From contig JADNRY010000021.1 of assembly GCA_015501585.1 (NCBI GenBank), positions 62,001 to 126,000 of the forward strand: 64,000 nt of DNA. Direction: 5' to 3'. Below, in pieces: positions 8,717 to 19,915 of this stretch; within the stretch, counting starts at the first letter, position 1; each line of letters begins with the position of its first letter. The notes beneath the pieces were generated by a model. That model worked only from the letters and a program-made list of their open reading frames with translations, had not been told where the DNA came from and made no database searches. The stretch is from Rhodocollybia butyracea (lineage: Eukaryota > Basidiomycota > Agaricomycetes > Agaricales > Omphalotaceae). Both the position numbers and the translations under genes were made by a program.

Positions 8717-10816
8717 ATGGCGCCCCTCCAAAACAACTCACCCTCTTCTGCTACTAACACTCAACCTACTACCGACAAGCCCATCGTCGTCGGTTTGTAT
8801 GGAGTCCCTGGCTGTGGTAAGAGTTTTTTGCTCGACCAGTTAAAAACAAAACTTGGACAGGAAAATTTCACGTTCTATGAAGGCTCCGGTGTGATTTCAT
8901 CTCTAGTCCCTGGAGGCCTTGATGCATTCCGAAAAATGGGAGGTGGAGAAAAAGAAATTTGGCGCGAGCGTGCGATTGACAAGATTGGGCATGATAGCTC
9001 CTTGAGCGGCCGTGTCGCCGTTCTCGCAGGCCATTACCTCTTTTGGGATGAAAAGGACGAGAGTGGAGAGTTGGTATGGACTGATCGGGATGCAGCGACG
9101 TTCACTCATATTCTCTACCTCGATATACCCGCCAATGTCATCGCATTGCGCCGACAGAATGACCCTGAGCGACATCGTCCTTCTGTGTCGGAAGGACATC
9201 TTTGTCGATGGCAGGAGACCGAGCGGGCGCAATTACGCCTTCTCTGTCTACAGCATGGAATTTTGTTCTCGGTCGTGGCTCCCTCGGAAGTCTCCTTCAT
9301 CGTATCTGATTTCCAACAACGTAGCGAGGCTTTCAACCTCTCTTGTGCTGGAGCCGAACTCGACGATGTCATCCGCGAAATGATCAATCCAGCAGCGATG
9401 ATTGTTATGGACGGAGATCGAACGCTGATTGCTGAAGACACAGGTACTATATTCTGGAAGCTAGCCTCGACCGACAGGATGCTCGTCGATGCTAAGAACA
9501 AGGAAGCTGTCACTTGTCCTTTGAAGGCGCTGTTCAGCAGCCCCAAATTCGGTTACTCGTACGCGGCCTTTCATCAGACTGCGCTTCTTTACGGAGCAGT
9601 CCCTACGGAAGCCTTCGACGGAATTTGCGAACAGGTGGCTTCGATGGTGACTATTCATCCCGAGTTTGTGACGACGATGAAGAAAGCAGAGAAACGAGGT
9701 ATTGGGCTGGTAGTGATCACCTGTGGGCTACGCATGGTCTGGGAAAAGGCTCTTAGAAATGCGGGCCTTTCTGGTAGTGTCAAGGTCATTGGTGGGGGGC
9801 GTATTGGGGATCTTGTCGTCACTGACCTAGTGAAGGGTGCACTTGTCCATCGTTTGAGACATGAATATCACATCTACACCTGTGTGTTTGGGGATAGCGT
9901 GTTAGACTTGCCGATGTTGAAGGGGGCTCACCAAGCTATTGTGGTTGTTGGCGAAGGGCACAACCGGAGTCGAAGCATGGAAACAGCCTTGAGGGATGCG
10001 ATTGACAATGAAGGTCTTCGAGCACGTCAGGTGTTACTTCCTAGTACTGCGATGACCCCGCGTCTCGATGCTGTCAGACTTCCTGTGGTTGACATTGTGG
10101 AGGATGCTTTTGTCAATGCCATTGGTGGGGACCAGGTCTTTCACGCAACCGATCGAAATGCAGCCAAGCTGCTCATGTCTCCAATGAGAGATTCCGAGGT
10201 TAACGGGCCAGCGTTGCGCCAAGCACACCACTCAGTTGGATGGTATCTAGCGACGGAATTTCTGTCAGAGCTCCTTGGATTGGAGGAATACGCGATTACA
10301 CATGTCCAAGGTCACCAGACGACTGGTCATCGCATTCGCTACGTGAATAATACGTCAATTGTGGCACTCATGCGCGGTGGTGAACCCATGGCTTTGGGGG
10401 TCAACGAGGCTCTATCTTCTGCAATGTTGTAAGTCTACCATAGTAACAGTTCTTGTATCGCCTTTACTCACTCCAAACATTGAAGTATTCACGCCAGGCT
10501 GCCCGCCGATCTTAAGAAGCACCACATCGAAGGACAAAAGACGGTGATTCTGGTCGACTCGGTGGTCAACAACGGGAAGACGGTTGTTGAATTTGTGCAA
10601 CACATTCGTAATCTTCACCCGACCATCCGCATTGTCGTTGTTGCCGGTGTCGTGCAGGCAAAGTCACTCGCCAAACCCGAAGGCATGATCGCACAGATAC
10701 TGGACAAGGATGTTAATTTTGGTGTCGTTGCTCTTCGTTTGTCCGACAACAAATTCACGGGAAAAGGCACAACTGATACTGGGAACCGCTTATTCAACAC
10801 GACGCATATTGACTAG
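8717..10816 (+). CDS. P-loop kinase / HAD phosphatase / PRTase fusion protein
   Basis: The model has two exons (8717-10428, 10498-10816; 69-nt intron) and encodes 676 aa. The first ATG in frame is at 8717. The N-terminus has a Walker A motif (GLYGVPGCGKSFLL) and a nucleoside-kinase-like segment. The middle has HAD features (IVMDGDRTL, VITCG, FGDSVLDLPML). The C-terminus resembles uracil phosphoribosyltransferases: an HHSVGWYLATEFL segment, GHQTTGHRIRYVN, then a PRPP-loop-like VILVDSVVNNGKT across the intron. In classical UPRTs the loop has two acidic residues and ends GGT; here DS and NGKT differ, so substrate or activity may have changed. Likely a cytosolic pyrimidine or nucleotide salvage enzyme (inference). 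Exon 2 completes the PRTase fold, so the gene appears intact. Confidence 0.8.
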
Positions 10817-10943
10817 GGGCAGCTGTTTTCGTAAAGTAAATATTATCTGCCAGGTACACTTTGAACGTGAAGGTATTCAGATGTTTGATAGTAATATTTG
10901 TTAGTATTTCATACAATGCACCGTTACTTCGACCAATGTACAG

Positions 10944-11132
10944 ACCTAATCCCGATTGCTCCACTGGCAGGACGGACATTGGACTACGAAAATCCTGTAG
11001 AACCTACAGTCTGTCAAGGTGATCTTATTGACCACGTAAGGATTTTTAACAAGCTACTGGTCTAAAACGCAATACCTACTAAACCTTCTTAAACAGCTTG
11101 GTTATGAAGGTCTTCTCTACTCGAAGGGATAA
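10944..11132 (+). pseudogene. 3' end remnant of a class 3 lipase gene
   Basis: The sequence encodes CQGDLIDH, a GTAAGG donor, an intron ending ACAG, then LGYEGLLYSKG and a stop. This mirrors the last two exons of the lipase at 56648 (EGDILNH, intron, LGPYEGI) including the phase-0 intron position just after the His codon. No upstream lipase sequence is visible, so it is an isolated 3' fragment. Confidence 0.5.
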
Positions 11133-11170
11133 ATGAAAGGAGTGATGTGATTCTCGCTAACCTGTGGGTG

Positions 11171-14100
11171 TTATGTACTCGTACTACTTGCACTAACACC
11201 TGGAACGTGGACAAAGACTGGTTTGGGATCGGAATCCTGAGTTATGAATGCGAAGCGGTCTTCTGCAGATGCACATGAATACCCCTCTGCTAAAGGCCAA
11301 CCAGAGCGGAAAAGGTTGTTAGGTAACCAAAAGGCTCTCTTGCCATCACTATCTACTATCCATCCAGCATTTTCATTCTCGCTGGAAGGAAGATGCACTG
11401 GTACGCCAGGATGCAAGGTCTTCAGTACTCCACCACGTTTATAGTGCTCTTTTTCATGTTCCCAAAACTTGAAATCCTTTGTCTCCAGCTCGACGTTGAA
11501 AGTGAGAACGTCTCGGTAGCTTGCCATCTGTTCTCCGTTGCTGATGGTATAAATTCCTGATGGGGTAAGAATATACTCATTATCCAAGCTGATGTACAAC
11601 TGGAAGTGTGAAATGGGTGGTTTCCATCCCTCCTGAGGCTTGGATACTTTATTCCATTTAAAAGCACTTCGGCACTGAAGTAGACTTTCCTTGTCTTCCG
11701 CCACTGTGATTTCCTCATTGGGGAAGGGGTATATGGTTTGGACGTTGTGGTGATGGTGTAGAAGCCAACGATAATCAAACTTTTCGGCTGAGATTACAAA
11801 CGAGTCATCGGATACGAAGCTATCGGGGTGTAGGTCCTCTTGAGCGACATGCTCAACCTCTGTGAAGATGTTTATTTCAGTATATCTTCTCCATCCACTA
11901 GCCTCAGTGAATTTCCAGACAAATATAACTGGACCGATCATGATAGCGAGCATTGTGGAATCTGAAGAAAAAGTCACCCCATTAATGTGATAATAGCGTA
12001 GAGAAATTCGGGGTCCGGGAATCGTAATTGTAATCTTTGGCCTGTCCACCTGAGCCAGCGACCAAATCTGAGTACCAGTTGGGCCCGATGAAGCGATAAA
12101 CCGGCCATCAGGACTTGCTGCGACGGATTCTATCAGGCCTTGAGTTTTCCACGTTAGAATAGTTGCGCCGGTATCACAGTTCCAAAGCAAAAGTGTCCCA
12201 GATGTGATGCCACTTAAACAGAACCGGCTATCGGCCATGTAAGCCACGCAACTCAAAGGACCGTACCAGTGATCGAATGACTGGGAGCGACGACGAGTCG
12301 AAGAGTCACTGATGTCGGCGCTGGTAGACCAAACATAGGTTCCCCCACCTTCGTCATGGCAAGCTACATACCGTCCACTGGGCGATAATGTTATGCATCT
12401 TAACCGTCCGCCATATGCAATACGCCTTATAGCTTTAAGCGAGAAGCAATTGTTTACCAAGGTAAAGAGGTAAACTTCGTTGTCAAACGAGATCGCAATC
12501 AATTCATGGGCAGATGCAATCGATGGTAGTGCAACTGGATCTTGAGGGAGAAATTGATGGATATTCACCCTTGTACTCTCGGGAAACACTGTCCATGCTT
12601 CAATTAATCCACTAGTTGAACCGAGGACCAGCATGTCCCCATTGTAAGAGAATACGGATGATGCTACAGACTGTGGATTGATATTCAACGTCGAAAGAGT
12701 AAAGTTGTTGGATGTCACTCGCACTTCTCTGCCTATGAAGTAGTGGTCGTCTGAGAGTGCGAAACTACGATAGAACAGAGTCGAAGAAGCACAAGAGCAT
12801 ATCTGATCCCAATTTTCTGTATTCCAGATCGATAGAGAAGATGGCGTCGACAAACCCAGATGTTTGAAGCTAGATGAAGTGGTTAAGACTGGAAGAAACC
12901 ATATTCATTTCTTCCGAAGTCTGGAACAGAAGGCGGATATGGTTTCCTGTCTCTGAGTCCCACAGACTCAAGTAGCAATGACTTTTGTAAGGTTTCTGGA
13001 TTGCACTAAGGATGGTACAGCAGGTAGCAATTACACCTGAAGGGAGCCATACCACCGAATTCATACCAGGTTGTAAATTATTGTCACCTCCAGCAGGAAA
13101 AGCGGCGTTAAGACCAGGAATTGCACGAGTTTCCCATTCTTGCCACTTTTCCTGTGCGTGGATAAATTTTGTGATGGAGAAATTACGCAACGATAGTATA
13201 TCCAAAGCACCAACGTTGCACCCAACATTGACAATGCTCCTCTCATCTGGGGAAAAGGCAATTATATCAGAAAATGATAGAATGTGGGTCGAACAGATGA
13301 GGGGATTCCATGATTTGCGTATGCCGCCTGTGACTTCCCAGGAAGGAGGAAGGTGATGAGAGTAATGTCGATACAGGCTTGTTTTGCGCGGAAGGAATAG
13401 AAGAAAAGATAGATAAAGATGCACTCCAAAATCCTGAACTATTGGAAAGAACTCATTCACAGCATAGTATGTATCTGTTAGCAGCTCTGCTGTAGACTGT
13501 ATTTCCAAAGATGATTGGTTAATGAAGGCCTATATTGAAATTTGAATTGAGCGAATTTCAGCTCGAAGAAATGGAAGACACACTGTCAGCCAGTCCTTTC
13601 CCTTCACCAACGCCCTTATAGCAGACTCGGAGGCATCCAGAAGGCTTAAACATTCAAGCCAGAACAGCAATTTGCTGCTGGCAAAAACCTTCAGCTCCGC
13701 AAAGATAGGGTGATCTTGAATTTGAATATCTTTGGATGGAAGATGATCTGCCCAATAAAGGACAGCATAACGGAGAGTTGATGATATATGCGTTTCGATG
13801 AGAAGTTGCAGACCCAAGATCTCGTGATTAGCAAGATGCCTCTCACTGAAAGGGAGAATTCGCTTTAATTCCCTATTCATACATTGTAAACAGGAAAAGC
13901 CCAATTCTAGATGCTGAACTGCTGGAAACAATATACAATGATGGGACTTTCTCTCCAACGCGCATTCGAGCAGTCATATAGTCTGGGAAAGATGCATGGA
14001 AAGCATGGACCATCTCCCCAGCGAATGTGCCAGAATCATCCGGAACAGATAGAATAGAATGAATGTCACGGAGGAGATCATAAATGACTTCTGGTTCAAT

Positions 14101-15940
14101 GTCCAAGAGATACCCCAGAGAATCCACAGTGAGTGGCACCTGGACATGCATCACAGTTGCAAGAAGTCGAGCGAAATTACGGCGATCATGGTCATCCGTG
14201 ATTTTCTCGAGTGCAGCGGATAGTACTTCGGTGTACAACATGTCAACGCTAAGAGCGTCATTGTAGTCAGTCTTGGGAATATTTGCAATATATTCGAGTC
14301 GTCGTCTGGCATCGCCTGGGGAGTTGATATATTTGCATACAGTGACAGCATAAATGAACAGGCCTGCAGCCTGCTGAACCAGTTTTTCGATCGTCTCTCC
14401 AGGTGGCCAATCATCCAGTTTCTTCACACTCCGAATCTCCTCGAGACGCTGGTGATAGAACAATCGAAGGTCACTGTTTACAATGCTGGCAGGTACATGA
14501 TGTAGTTTGAACATGCGTCGGTGTTCCCCTGAGGAGAGAAGGGCTTCGACATATGCTGCAGGCCTACAGCTAACAAAGACTTTTAAAGATGGAGCAGAAT
14601 GTATATGCTGCAGGAGAGCTAAAAGGATCTTTTCTGACGCTCGTTCACCGTCACATTCGTCCAAAGCATCAACGACGAGGGCGACATGAGTGGATGGCTT
14701 TATACAATGCAAAGGCTCAACTATCAGGCGTTGGACTTGCTCGTAAGGCAAGGCCTGACCGATATAAGGATAGCGGTCTAACGCATCTACTAACGCATCC
14801 TGAAAGTCTCGGTTCCAGCTGGCCAACTGGCACGCGAGTGTAGGAAATATGAGGCCCGGGTTTTTGCGATCTACTGAATCTCGAGAGCAGAAAAAGGTGG
14901 CCATGAGCGATCGTTGGTTATTCAAAGAAAGACGATGAGCTACGGAGAGCGCAATCGTTGTCTTTCCCATTCCTGCAGCTCCGTTGAGCCAGTATACTTG
15001 TTCTTCACCAGTGTCAAACCATTTCTCGATATCGTCCAGAACGGTTACACGAGTGCCGTTCAAGCATCGGTCGCGGTCAATGCAGTTATATCGTGCGCTG
15101 TGCACGGGGTTCAAAGAGAGAAGACTTTGAGCAAGCGCTATAGAAGCATATTAGATTAAATCTGTTATAACTCGGGTGTCATAAGTCAGCTTAGTTACCT
15201 ATTTCCTGTTGAGTTTGGTTTTCGTTAGTTATACACGATTCTGCATGCAGACCAGATACACCACCTTTACTTCACGCGAAACCTCCAATAGGCTTGCAAG
15301 CTATTAAGTAGAACTGTGAGCGATGTTATTTAGTAACAGATTGAGCCTGCAGTTCACCATAATTCTGTCCATGGCCTCTTTAGCTTTCTGTAGAGCATCT
15401 GCTACTTTCCTTTCGTTTTCATTGCTGTTGACAAGTTGAGAAACTCGGCCAGTTAATTCGATGGCTTTGATGTCCTCCTGTATATCAGATATTACACTGC
15501 GCGCGAAGTCAATCCGCCACTGTTCACTGTGTTATTTGCTGAATCAAAACAAACCTATTGAACTGTTGAATGCTTTCCATCACTTTGGAGGGCAAAGCCG
15601 ACTTCCCATCCTTATAAGGAGACACCAAGCTCTCGAGAGTCTGAAGAGATCTCAAAAGATCGTCGAAATCTTTAGAATTGCGAACATATTTCTAGTGAAA
15701 GTTAGTGTATTTTTTTTCCAAATAGCATACAGTACGCACTTTGCACTGCTCGATTATGAATATGGTACCGGAAGCAGCACTTCCAATGAACGGAACAGTA
15801 TCAGATAGTTCCTTGAGCAGCCTAATCGAGATCTCTGCAGCTCTCAGGAAGTCATTGAGAATTGGGCGTGAAGGAGTCCCCGCCGTAGATCTCGTGGGTG
15901 CACGAAGCTTGGCTTTGAAAGACTGAACAGTTTTCTTCAT
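11171..15940 (-). pseudogene. NACHT-WD40 STAND (NLR) gene, two frameshifts
   Basis: This paralogue of the intact gene at 42667-47324 has the same exon plan: 15940-15740, 15691-15555, 15496-15358, 15300-15265, a 7-nt microexon 15205-15199, 15137-13585 and 13529-11171. The N-terminal helical region (ISIRLLKELSDTVPFIGSAA) is followed by NACHT (Walker A GAAGMGKTT, Walker B VVDALDECD) and C-terminal WD40-like blades (SPSGRYVACHDEGG, SPDGRFIASSGPTGTQIW). Compared with the intact copy it has one extra T in a TTT run (plus 13924-13926), shifting the frame at LYIV, and one extra G near 12899-12900, after NM. Either stops translation early, although the rest of the coding sequence is well kept. It is a recent pseudogene, or the frame breaks are assembly errors. 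It starts 126 bp from the divergent gene at 16067. Confidence 0.8.
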
Positions 15941-16066
15941 CCGAAGTGCTGTGGAAACCAGAACATCAAGAATCAAGATGTTCAGATTATCCCACGCTTA
16001 TATACACTACATAATGTTTGAACAGTCAATGATTTCATTTCAGCAGCTTTGTCCCGGCCCACCAGG
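15941..16066. promoter_or_regulatory. bidirectional promoter, STAND / cullin-like pair A
   Basis: There are 126 bp between the divergent start codons. Related spacers of 129 bp (17596-17724) and 115 bp (19801-19915) separate the other two pairs, sharing GATGTTCAGATTATCCCACGC-type sequence. A shared promoter is inferred from the geometry and its repetition. Confidence 0.5.
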
Positions 16067-16939
16067 ATGACCACTGTACAATTTCGTAGAACACGTATAC
16101 CCCATGAAACTGCAGAGTCCTTCTGGGCAACTGCCGGCCCCGCCTTGGAGCACATCTTCGATTCACCAGACATACCTGTGGATATCGAGACGTATTCTTC
16201 AGTCTATTCGAAATGTTTTAACTACCAGAGTAGCAAAGCACAGAGAAGTTCTCCTCCGAGTCAAGGTTTTCGAAATGGCCTGCAGATAGCGGTGCCAGCA
16301 TCAACTGTCCCTATGCACAGAGTCGACCCAGAGGACAAACACGGGATGGCTGGATACAGAAAGGTCGATGACTTTTTTGCTGAAAGAGCAAAGAAGATAT
16401 TTGACAACGTACCAGATAATTCCAGTTCGGAGTTAGTCAGGTATATCATTACGGAGTTCGCTCGATTCTCAGCTGCAGTCCAAACTTCATCTCGGATGCT
16501 GGTATATATGCAGCGAATGTTCATTACACAGCTGATTCAAGAGGGATGTGGATGGTCCACTGCTGGAATGCCGGTCGTCACCGTACATAATAGGTCATTT
16601 CTAGCTGAGATTCGGGAACAAAAGGCAGAGAGATGGGGATATAAAAAAGACAGTGATTCAAACTTGGGAACCTGGGATGAAGTCGAGTCTTGGGCAGAGG
16701 CAGGCAGCCCTTTGGACTGTATCGTCCCTATACCCTCGCTAGCTTTTCGACGCTTCAGGATCATATTCCTCGAACCGTTGTTATCATCTGACAGGCTTTC
16801 CGTTGCAGTTGATGAATTACTTACCGGCGAGTTAGCGGAGGACAGGGAGTTGATCTTGAGCCTGAGGAATATATTTCGAAAGAGTGGGATAGACCCAGAA
16901 AACTTGGTGCGGGTAAAACTGGAGTTGCAAGCGCAGTAG
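16067..16939 (+). CDS. cullin N-terminus-like protein, copy A
   Basis: A single exon of 290 aa starting at ATG 16067 (an in-frame TTG lies 18 nt earlier). The order of segments recalls the cullin-repeat region: FWATAGPALEHIF, YSSVYSKCFNYQ, a linker, YRKVDDFFAERAKKIFDN, LVRYIITEFARFSAA, LVYMQRMFI, a loop, then FRRFRIIFLEPLL, ELILSLRNIF and IDPENLVRVKLEL. A cullin would continue into the RBX1-binding homology domain and the neddylation site; this one ends before them. It could bind a cullin adaptor without ligase activity (inference). It is divergent from the STAND gene at 15940 and has two tandem paralogues. Assignment to the cullin fold is by pattern only. Confidence 0.6.
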   Translation: MTTVQFRRTRIPHETAESFWATAGPALEHIFDSPDIPVDIETYSSVYSKCFNYQSSKAQRSSPPSQGFRNGLQIAVPASTVPMHRVDPEDKHGMAGYRKVDDFFAERAKKIFDNVPDNSSSELVRYIITEFARFSAAVQTSSRMLVYMQRMFITQLIQEGCGWSTAGMPVVTVHNRSFLAEIREQKAERWGYKKDSDSNLGTWDEVESWAEAGSPLDCIVPIPSLAFRRFRIIFLEPLLSSDRLSVAVDELLTGELAEDRELILSLRNIFRKSGIDPENLVRVKLELQAQ

Positions 16940-17059
16940 GGATATGATGCCGTCCATGTTCAGTTATATCACAGTAGTGATCATTATAAACGAGTTCTCT
17001 CTTCAAGCTTCAAGGCTAAAACCTCGGGCCGTTAGCCTCTGCTTAACTTCGATTCTCGA

Positions 17060-17595
17060 TTCGGAGCGCATCTGCTAGTTTTCATTACCGTTAACAAGCT
17101 GAGAAACTCGACTAGGTAATTCGATGGCCTTGATGTCCTCCTGTATATCAGATAATACGCTGCGTGAAGTCAATCCGCCACTGTTATGCTATTTGCCGAA
17201 CTAGGACAAACCTGTCGAATTGCTGAATGCTTTCCATCACTTTGGACGGCAAAGTCGACCTCCCGTCCCTATAGGGAGACACGGCCCCAAGTTCTCGAGC
17301 GTCTGAAGGGATCTCAAACGATCATCGAAATCTTTAGAATTGCGAACATATTTCTAGTGAAGGTTAGTGTCTTTGGTATTTTCCAAGTACGCACTTTGCA
17401 CTGCTCGATTACGAATATGGTACCGAAAGCGGTGCATCCAATGAACGGAACAGTATCAGATAGTTCCTTGAGCAGCCTAATCGAGATCTCTGCAACTCTC
17501 AACAAGTCATTGAGAATTGGGCGTGAAGGAGTCCCCGCCGTAGATCTCGTGGGTGCACGGAGCTTGGGTTTCAAAGGCTGAATGGTTTTCTTCAT
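17060..17595 (-). pseudogene. STAND gene N-terminal fragment, copy B
   Basis: Exons equivalent to the first three of the gene at 15940 are present (17595-17395, 17353-17212 and from about 17160), starting MKKTIQPLKPKL and containing ISIRLLKELSDTVPFIG. The homology stops near 17060, where the sequence runs into a Nudix-gene leader. There is no NACHT or WD40 part. It may be a remnant of unequal recombination, or express a stand-alone helical domain. Confidence 0.7.
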
Positions 17596-17724
17596 CCCGG
17601 CGAAGTGCTGTGGATAGCAGAGCATGAAGATATTGAGATTATCCCACACTTTACACTACAAAATGTTTAAACAGTCAATGATTTCAGTTCAGAGCCTCCA
17701 GCAGCTTTGTCCCGAACCACCAGG

Positions 17725-18570
17725 ATGACCACTGTACAAATTCGTAGACCACATATCCCGTATGAAACTGCAGAGTCCTTCTGGGCAACTGCTGGCCCTG
17801 CCTTGGAGCGCATATTTGACTCACCAAACATACCTGTGGATGCCGAGACGTATTCTTCAGTCTATTCGATATATTTCAACTACCAGAGTAGTATTGTGCA
17901 GAAACGCTCTCCCCCAAGTCAAGGATTGGGAAATGGCCTGCAGGTGGCGGCACCAGGTACTGTCTCTAACAAACACGGGATGGCTGGATACAGAAAGGTC
18001 GACGACTTTTTTGCTGGAAGAGTAGAGAAGATCTTGGACAACGTACCACTACCAGATAGTTCCAGTTCGGAGTTGGTCAGGTATATCATTACAGAGTTTG
18101 CTCGATTCTCAACTGCAGTTCAAACTTCATCTCGAATGCTGGTATATATGCAACGAGCGTTCATTACACGACTGATTCAAGAGGGATGTGGATGGTTCAC
18201 TGCTGGAATGCCGCTCGTCACCGTACAAGATGCGTCATTTCTAGCTGAGACTCGGGAACACAAGGCAGAGAGATGGGGATATAGAAAAGGCAGTGTTTCT
18301 AACTTGGGAGCCTGGGACGAAGTCGAATCTTGGGCAGAGGCTGGGAGCCCTTTGAACTGTATTGTCCCTATACCCTCGCTAGCTTTTCGACGCTTCAGGA
18401 TCATGTTCCTCGAACCGTTGTTATTATCTGATAGGCTTTCCAATGCAGTTGATGGAATGCTTACCAGTGGCTTACCAGAGGACAGGGAGTTGATCCTGAG
18501 CATGAGGAATGTATTTCGAAGGAGTGGAATAGACCCAGAAAACTTGGTGCGGGTGAAATTGGAATTGTAG
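17725..18570 (+). CDS. cullin N-terminus-like protein, copy B
   Basis: A single exon of 281 aa, start ATG 17725, closely related to copies at 16067 and 19916. It keeps FWATAGPALERIF, YSSVYSIYFNYQ, YRKVDDFFAGRVEKILDN, LVYMQRAFI, FRRFRIMFLEPLL and LILSMRNVF. The linker after the first helices is shorter than in copy A. The frame is open throughout despite many substitutions, which argues for some constraint. It is head-to-head with the truncated STAND fragment at 17595. Confidence 0.6.
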   Translation: MTTVQIRRPHIPYETAESFWATAGPALERIFDSPNIPVDAETYSSVYSIYFNYQSSIVQKRSPPSQGLGNGLQVAAPGTVSNKHGMAGYRKVDDFFAGRVEKILDNVPLPDSSSSELVRYIITEFARFSTAVQTSSRMLVYMQRAFITRLIQEGCGWFTAGMPLVTVQDASFLAETREHKAERWGYRKGSVSNLGAWDEVESWAEAGSPLNCIVPIPSLAFRRFRIMFLEPLLLSDRLSNAVDGMLTSGLPEDRELILSMRNVFRRSGIDPENLVRVKLEL

Positions 18571-18690
18571 GCGCAGTAGAGATGATATGTTGTCCATGTT
18601 CAGTTACATCAATAATCGCAGTAACAATCATTATAAATGAATCTTCTCTTCAATGCTAAAACTTCGGGCTGTTAGCCGCTGCTTGACTTG

Positions 18691-18960
18691 ATGCCAGAAT
18701 CAGCTCAAAAGGTGGTCAGAGTAGGCGTTGAGATGTTTGTTACGAATAGAGGGGTAATTTGGTTCGGGAGAACGAAAAGGAAGTCATGGGCAGGGTAAGA
18801 CATGCATTCCTTTTGAATCATGGCAAGGTCGGCGTAGATAACAACGACGTAGGGACATGGGCACTTCCAGGAGGACATCTTGAACGAGGATAATCTTTGC
18901 TGCTCGAGCGACGAGAAGTGACACTGTAGAAAGTACAGATCAAGATTCAAGAACGTCCGT
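18691..18960 (+). pseudogene. Nudix hydrolase gene remnant, copy B
   Basis: This is homologous to 20889-21200: ATGCCAGAATCAGCTCAAA start, the GCAGGGTAAGACATGC donor region, and a second exon with TGGGCACTTCCAGGAGGACA. It has several indels in exon 1, loses the Nudix box after GGHLE and has no third exon. Confidence 0.7.
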
Positions 18961-19101
18961 TTTCACTCCCGTGGGAATTGTATCACGGATCGGAATCCCC
19001 TCTTGCCTAGAAAGAATCTTTCATATCTCCTCGCTTTTGTTTTCCAATATTGCCCCAATACCGTCATACTGCCGGTATACTCCCATTGTACTCCCATCCA
19101 A

Positions 19102-19436
19102 ATGCCACGTTATCTCGACGCGTTTCTCAGACGCTGGCACTGAATATCTGAACGCTGGTCGACGTCTCCAACGACAATCCCCTGGTATAAAGACCGTGTC
19201 GGTGAAGAACTCCAAGAGCAGTGAATAGCTAACACTGCCCTCCAAAAACTCAGTAAAACATCCGACGTGTTCTTCGCCATCGTCAGAGCCAACTACGACG
19301 GGGTTGCGGTCAAAAGAAAAAACACCTCGGTTTGTTGCCTCTAGACATCTCCTGGTATATGCGTACGTGCTTGGGAAATATACCCTGCGCTGGGGGCCCT
19401 ACCAAACAGCTGAGATGCTTTGCAGGGCTCCGAGAT
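19102..19436 (+). pseudogene. broken copy of the 7278 gene
   Basis: It starts ATGCCACGTTATCTCGACGC, matching MPRHLDAFLRRWH of the 7278 gene, but has a stop soon after and internal indels. Homology ends at GGCTCCGAGATAT, where the sequence switches to the STAND intron/exon region, so it is a recombination junction. Confidence 0.75.
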
Positions 19437-19800
19437 ATGTTATTTGCTGAATCAACACATCGAACTGTTGAATGCTTCCCGTCCTTATAGGGCAGCACCA
19501 AGATCTCGAGCATCTGAAGGGATCTCAAAAGATCATCCAAGTCTTTGGAATTGCGAACATATTTCTACCGAGACTTACTCCGAATAGCATACAGTACTAT
19601 GCACTTTGCACTGTTCGATTATGAACATAGTACCGGCCGCGGCACTTTCAATGAAAGGAACAGTATCAGATAGTTCCTTGAGCAGCCTAATCGAGATCTC
19701 TGCGGCTCTCAGCAAGTGATTGGGGGTTGGTGCGAGTCCTCGCCGCAGATCTCGTGGGCACACGAAGCTTGGTCTTCAAAGACTGAATAGTTTTGTTCAT
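19437..19800 (-). pseudogene. STAND gene N-terminal fragment, copy C
   Basis: It contains ISIRLLKELSDTVPFIESAA and parts of the first two exons, starting from ATG 19800 (MNKTIQSL). Exon 1 carries a deletion around PTPNHLLRAAE. Homology ends at the junction with the 7278-like fragment at 19436. Confidence 0.7.
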
Positions 19801-19915
19801 CTGAAGTGCTGTTGGAAGCAGAACATGAAGATGTTCAGATTATCCCACGCTTTCCACTATGAACAGTTTTAACGATTTCGATTCATGATCAACAGCTTTG
19901 TCCCGAACCATCAGG

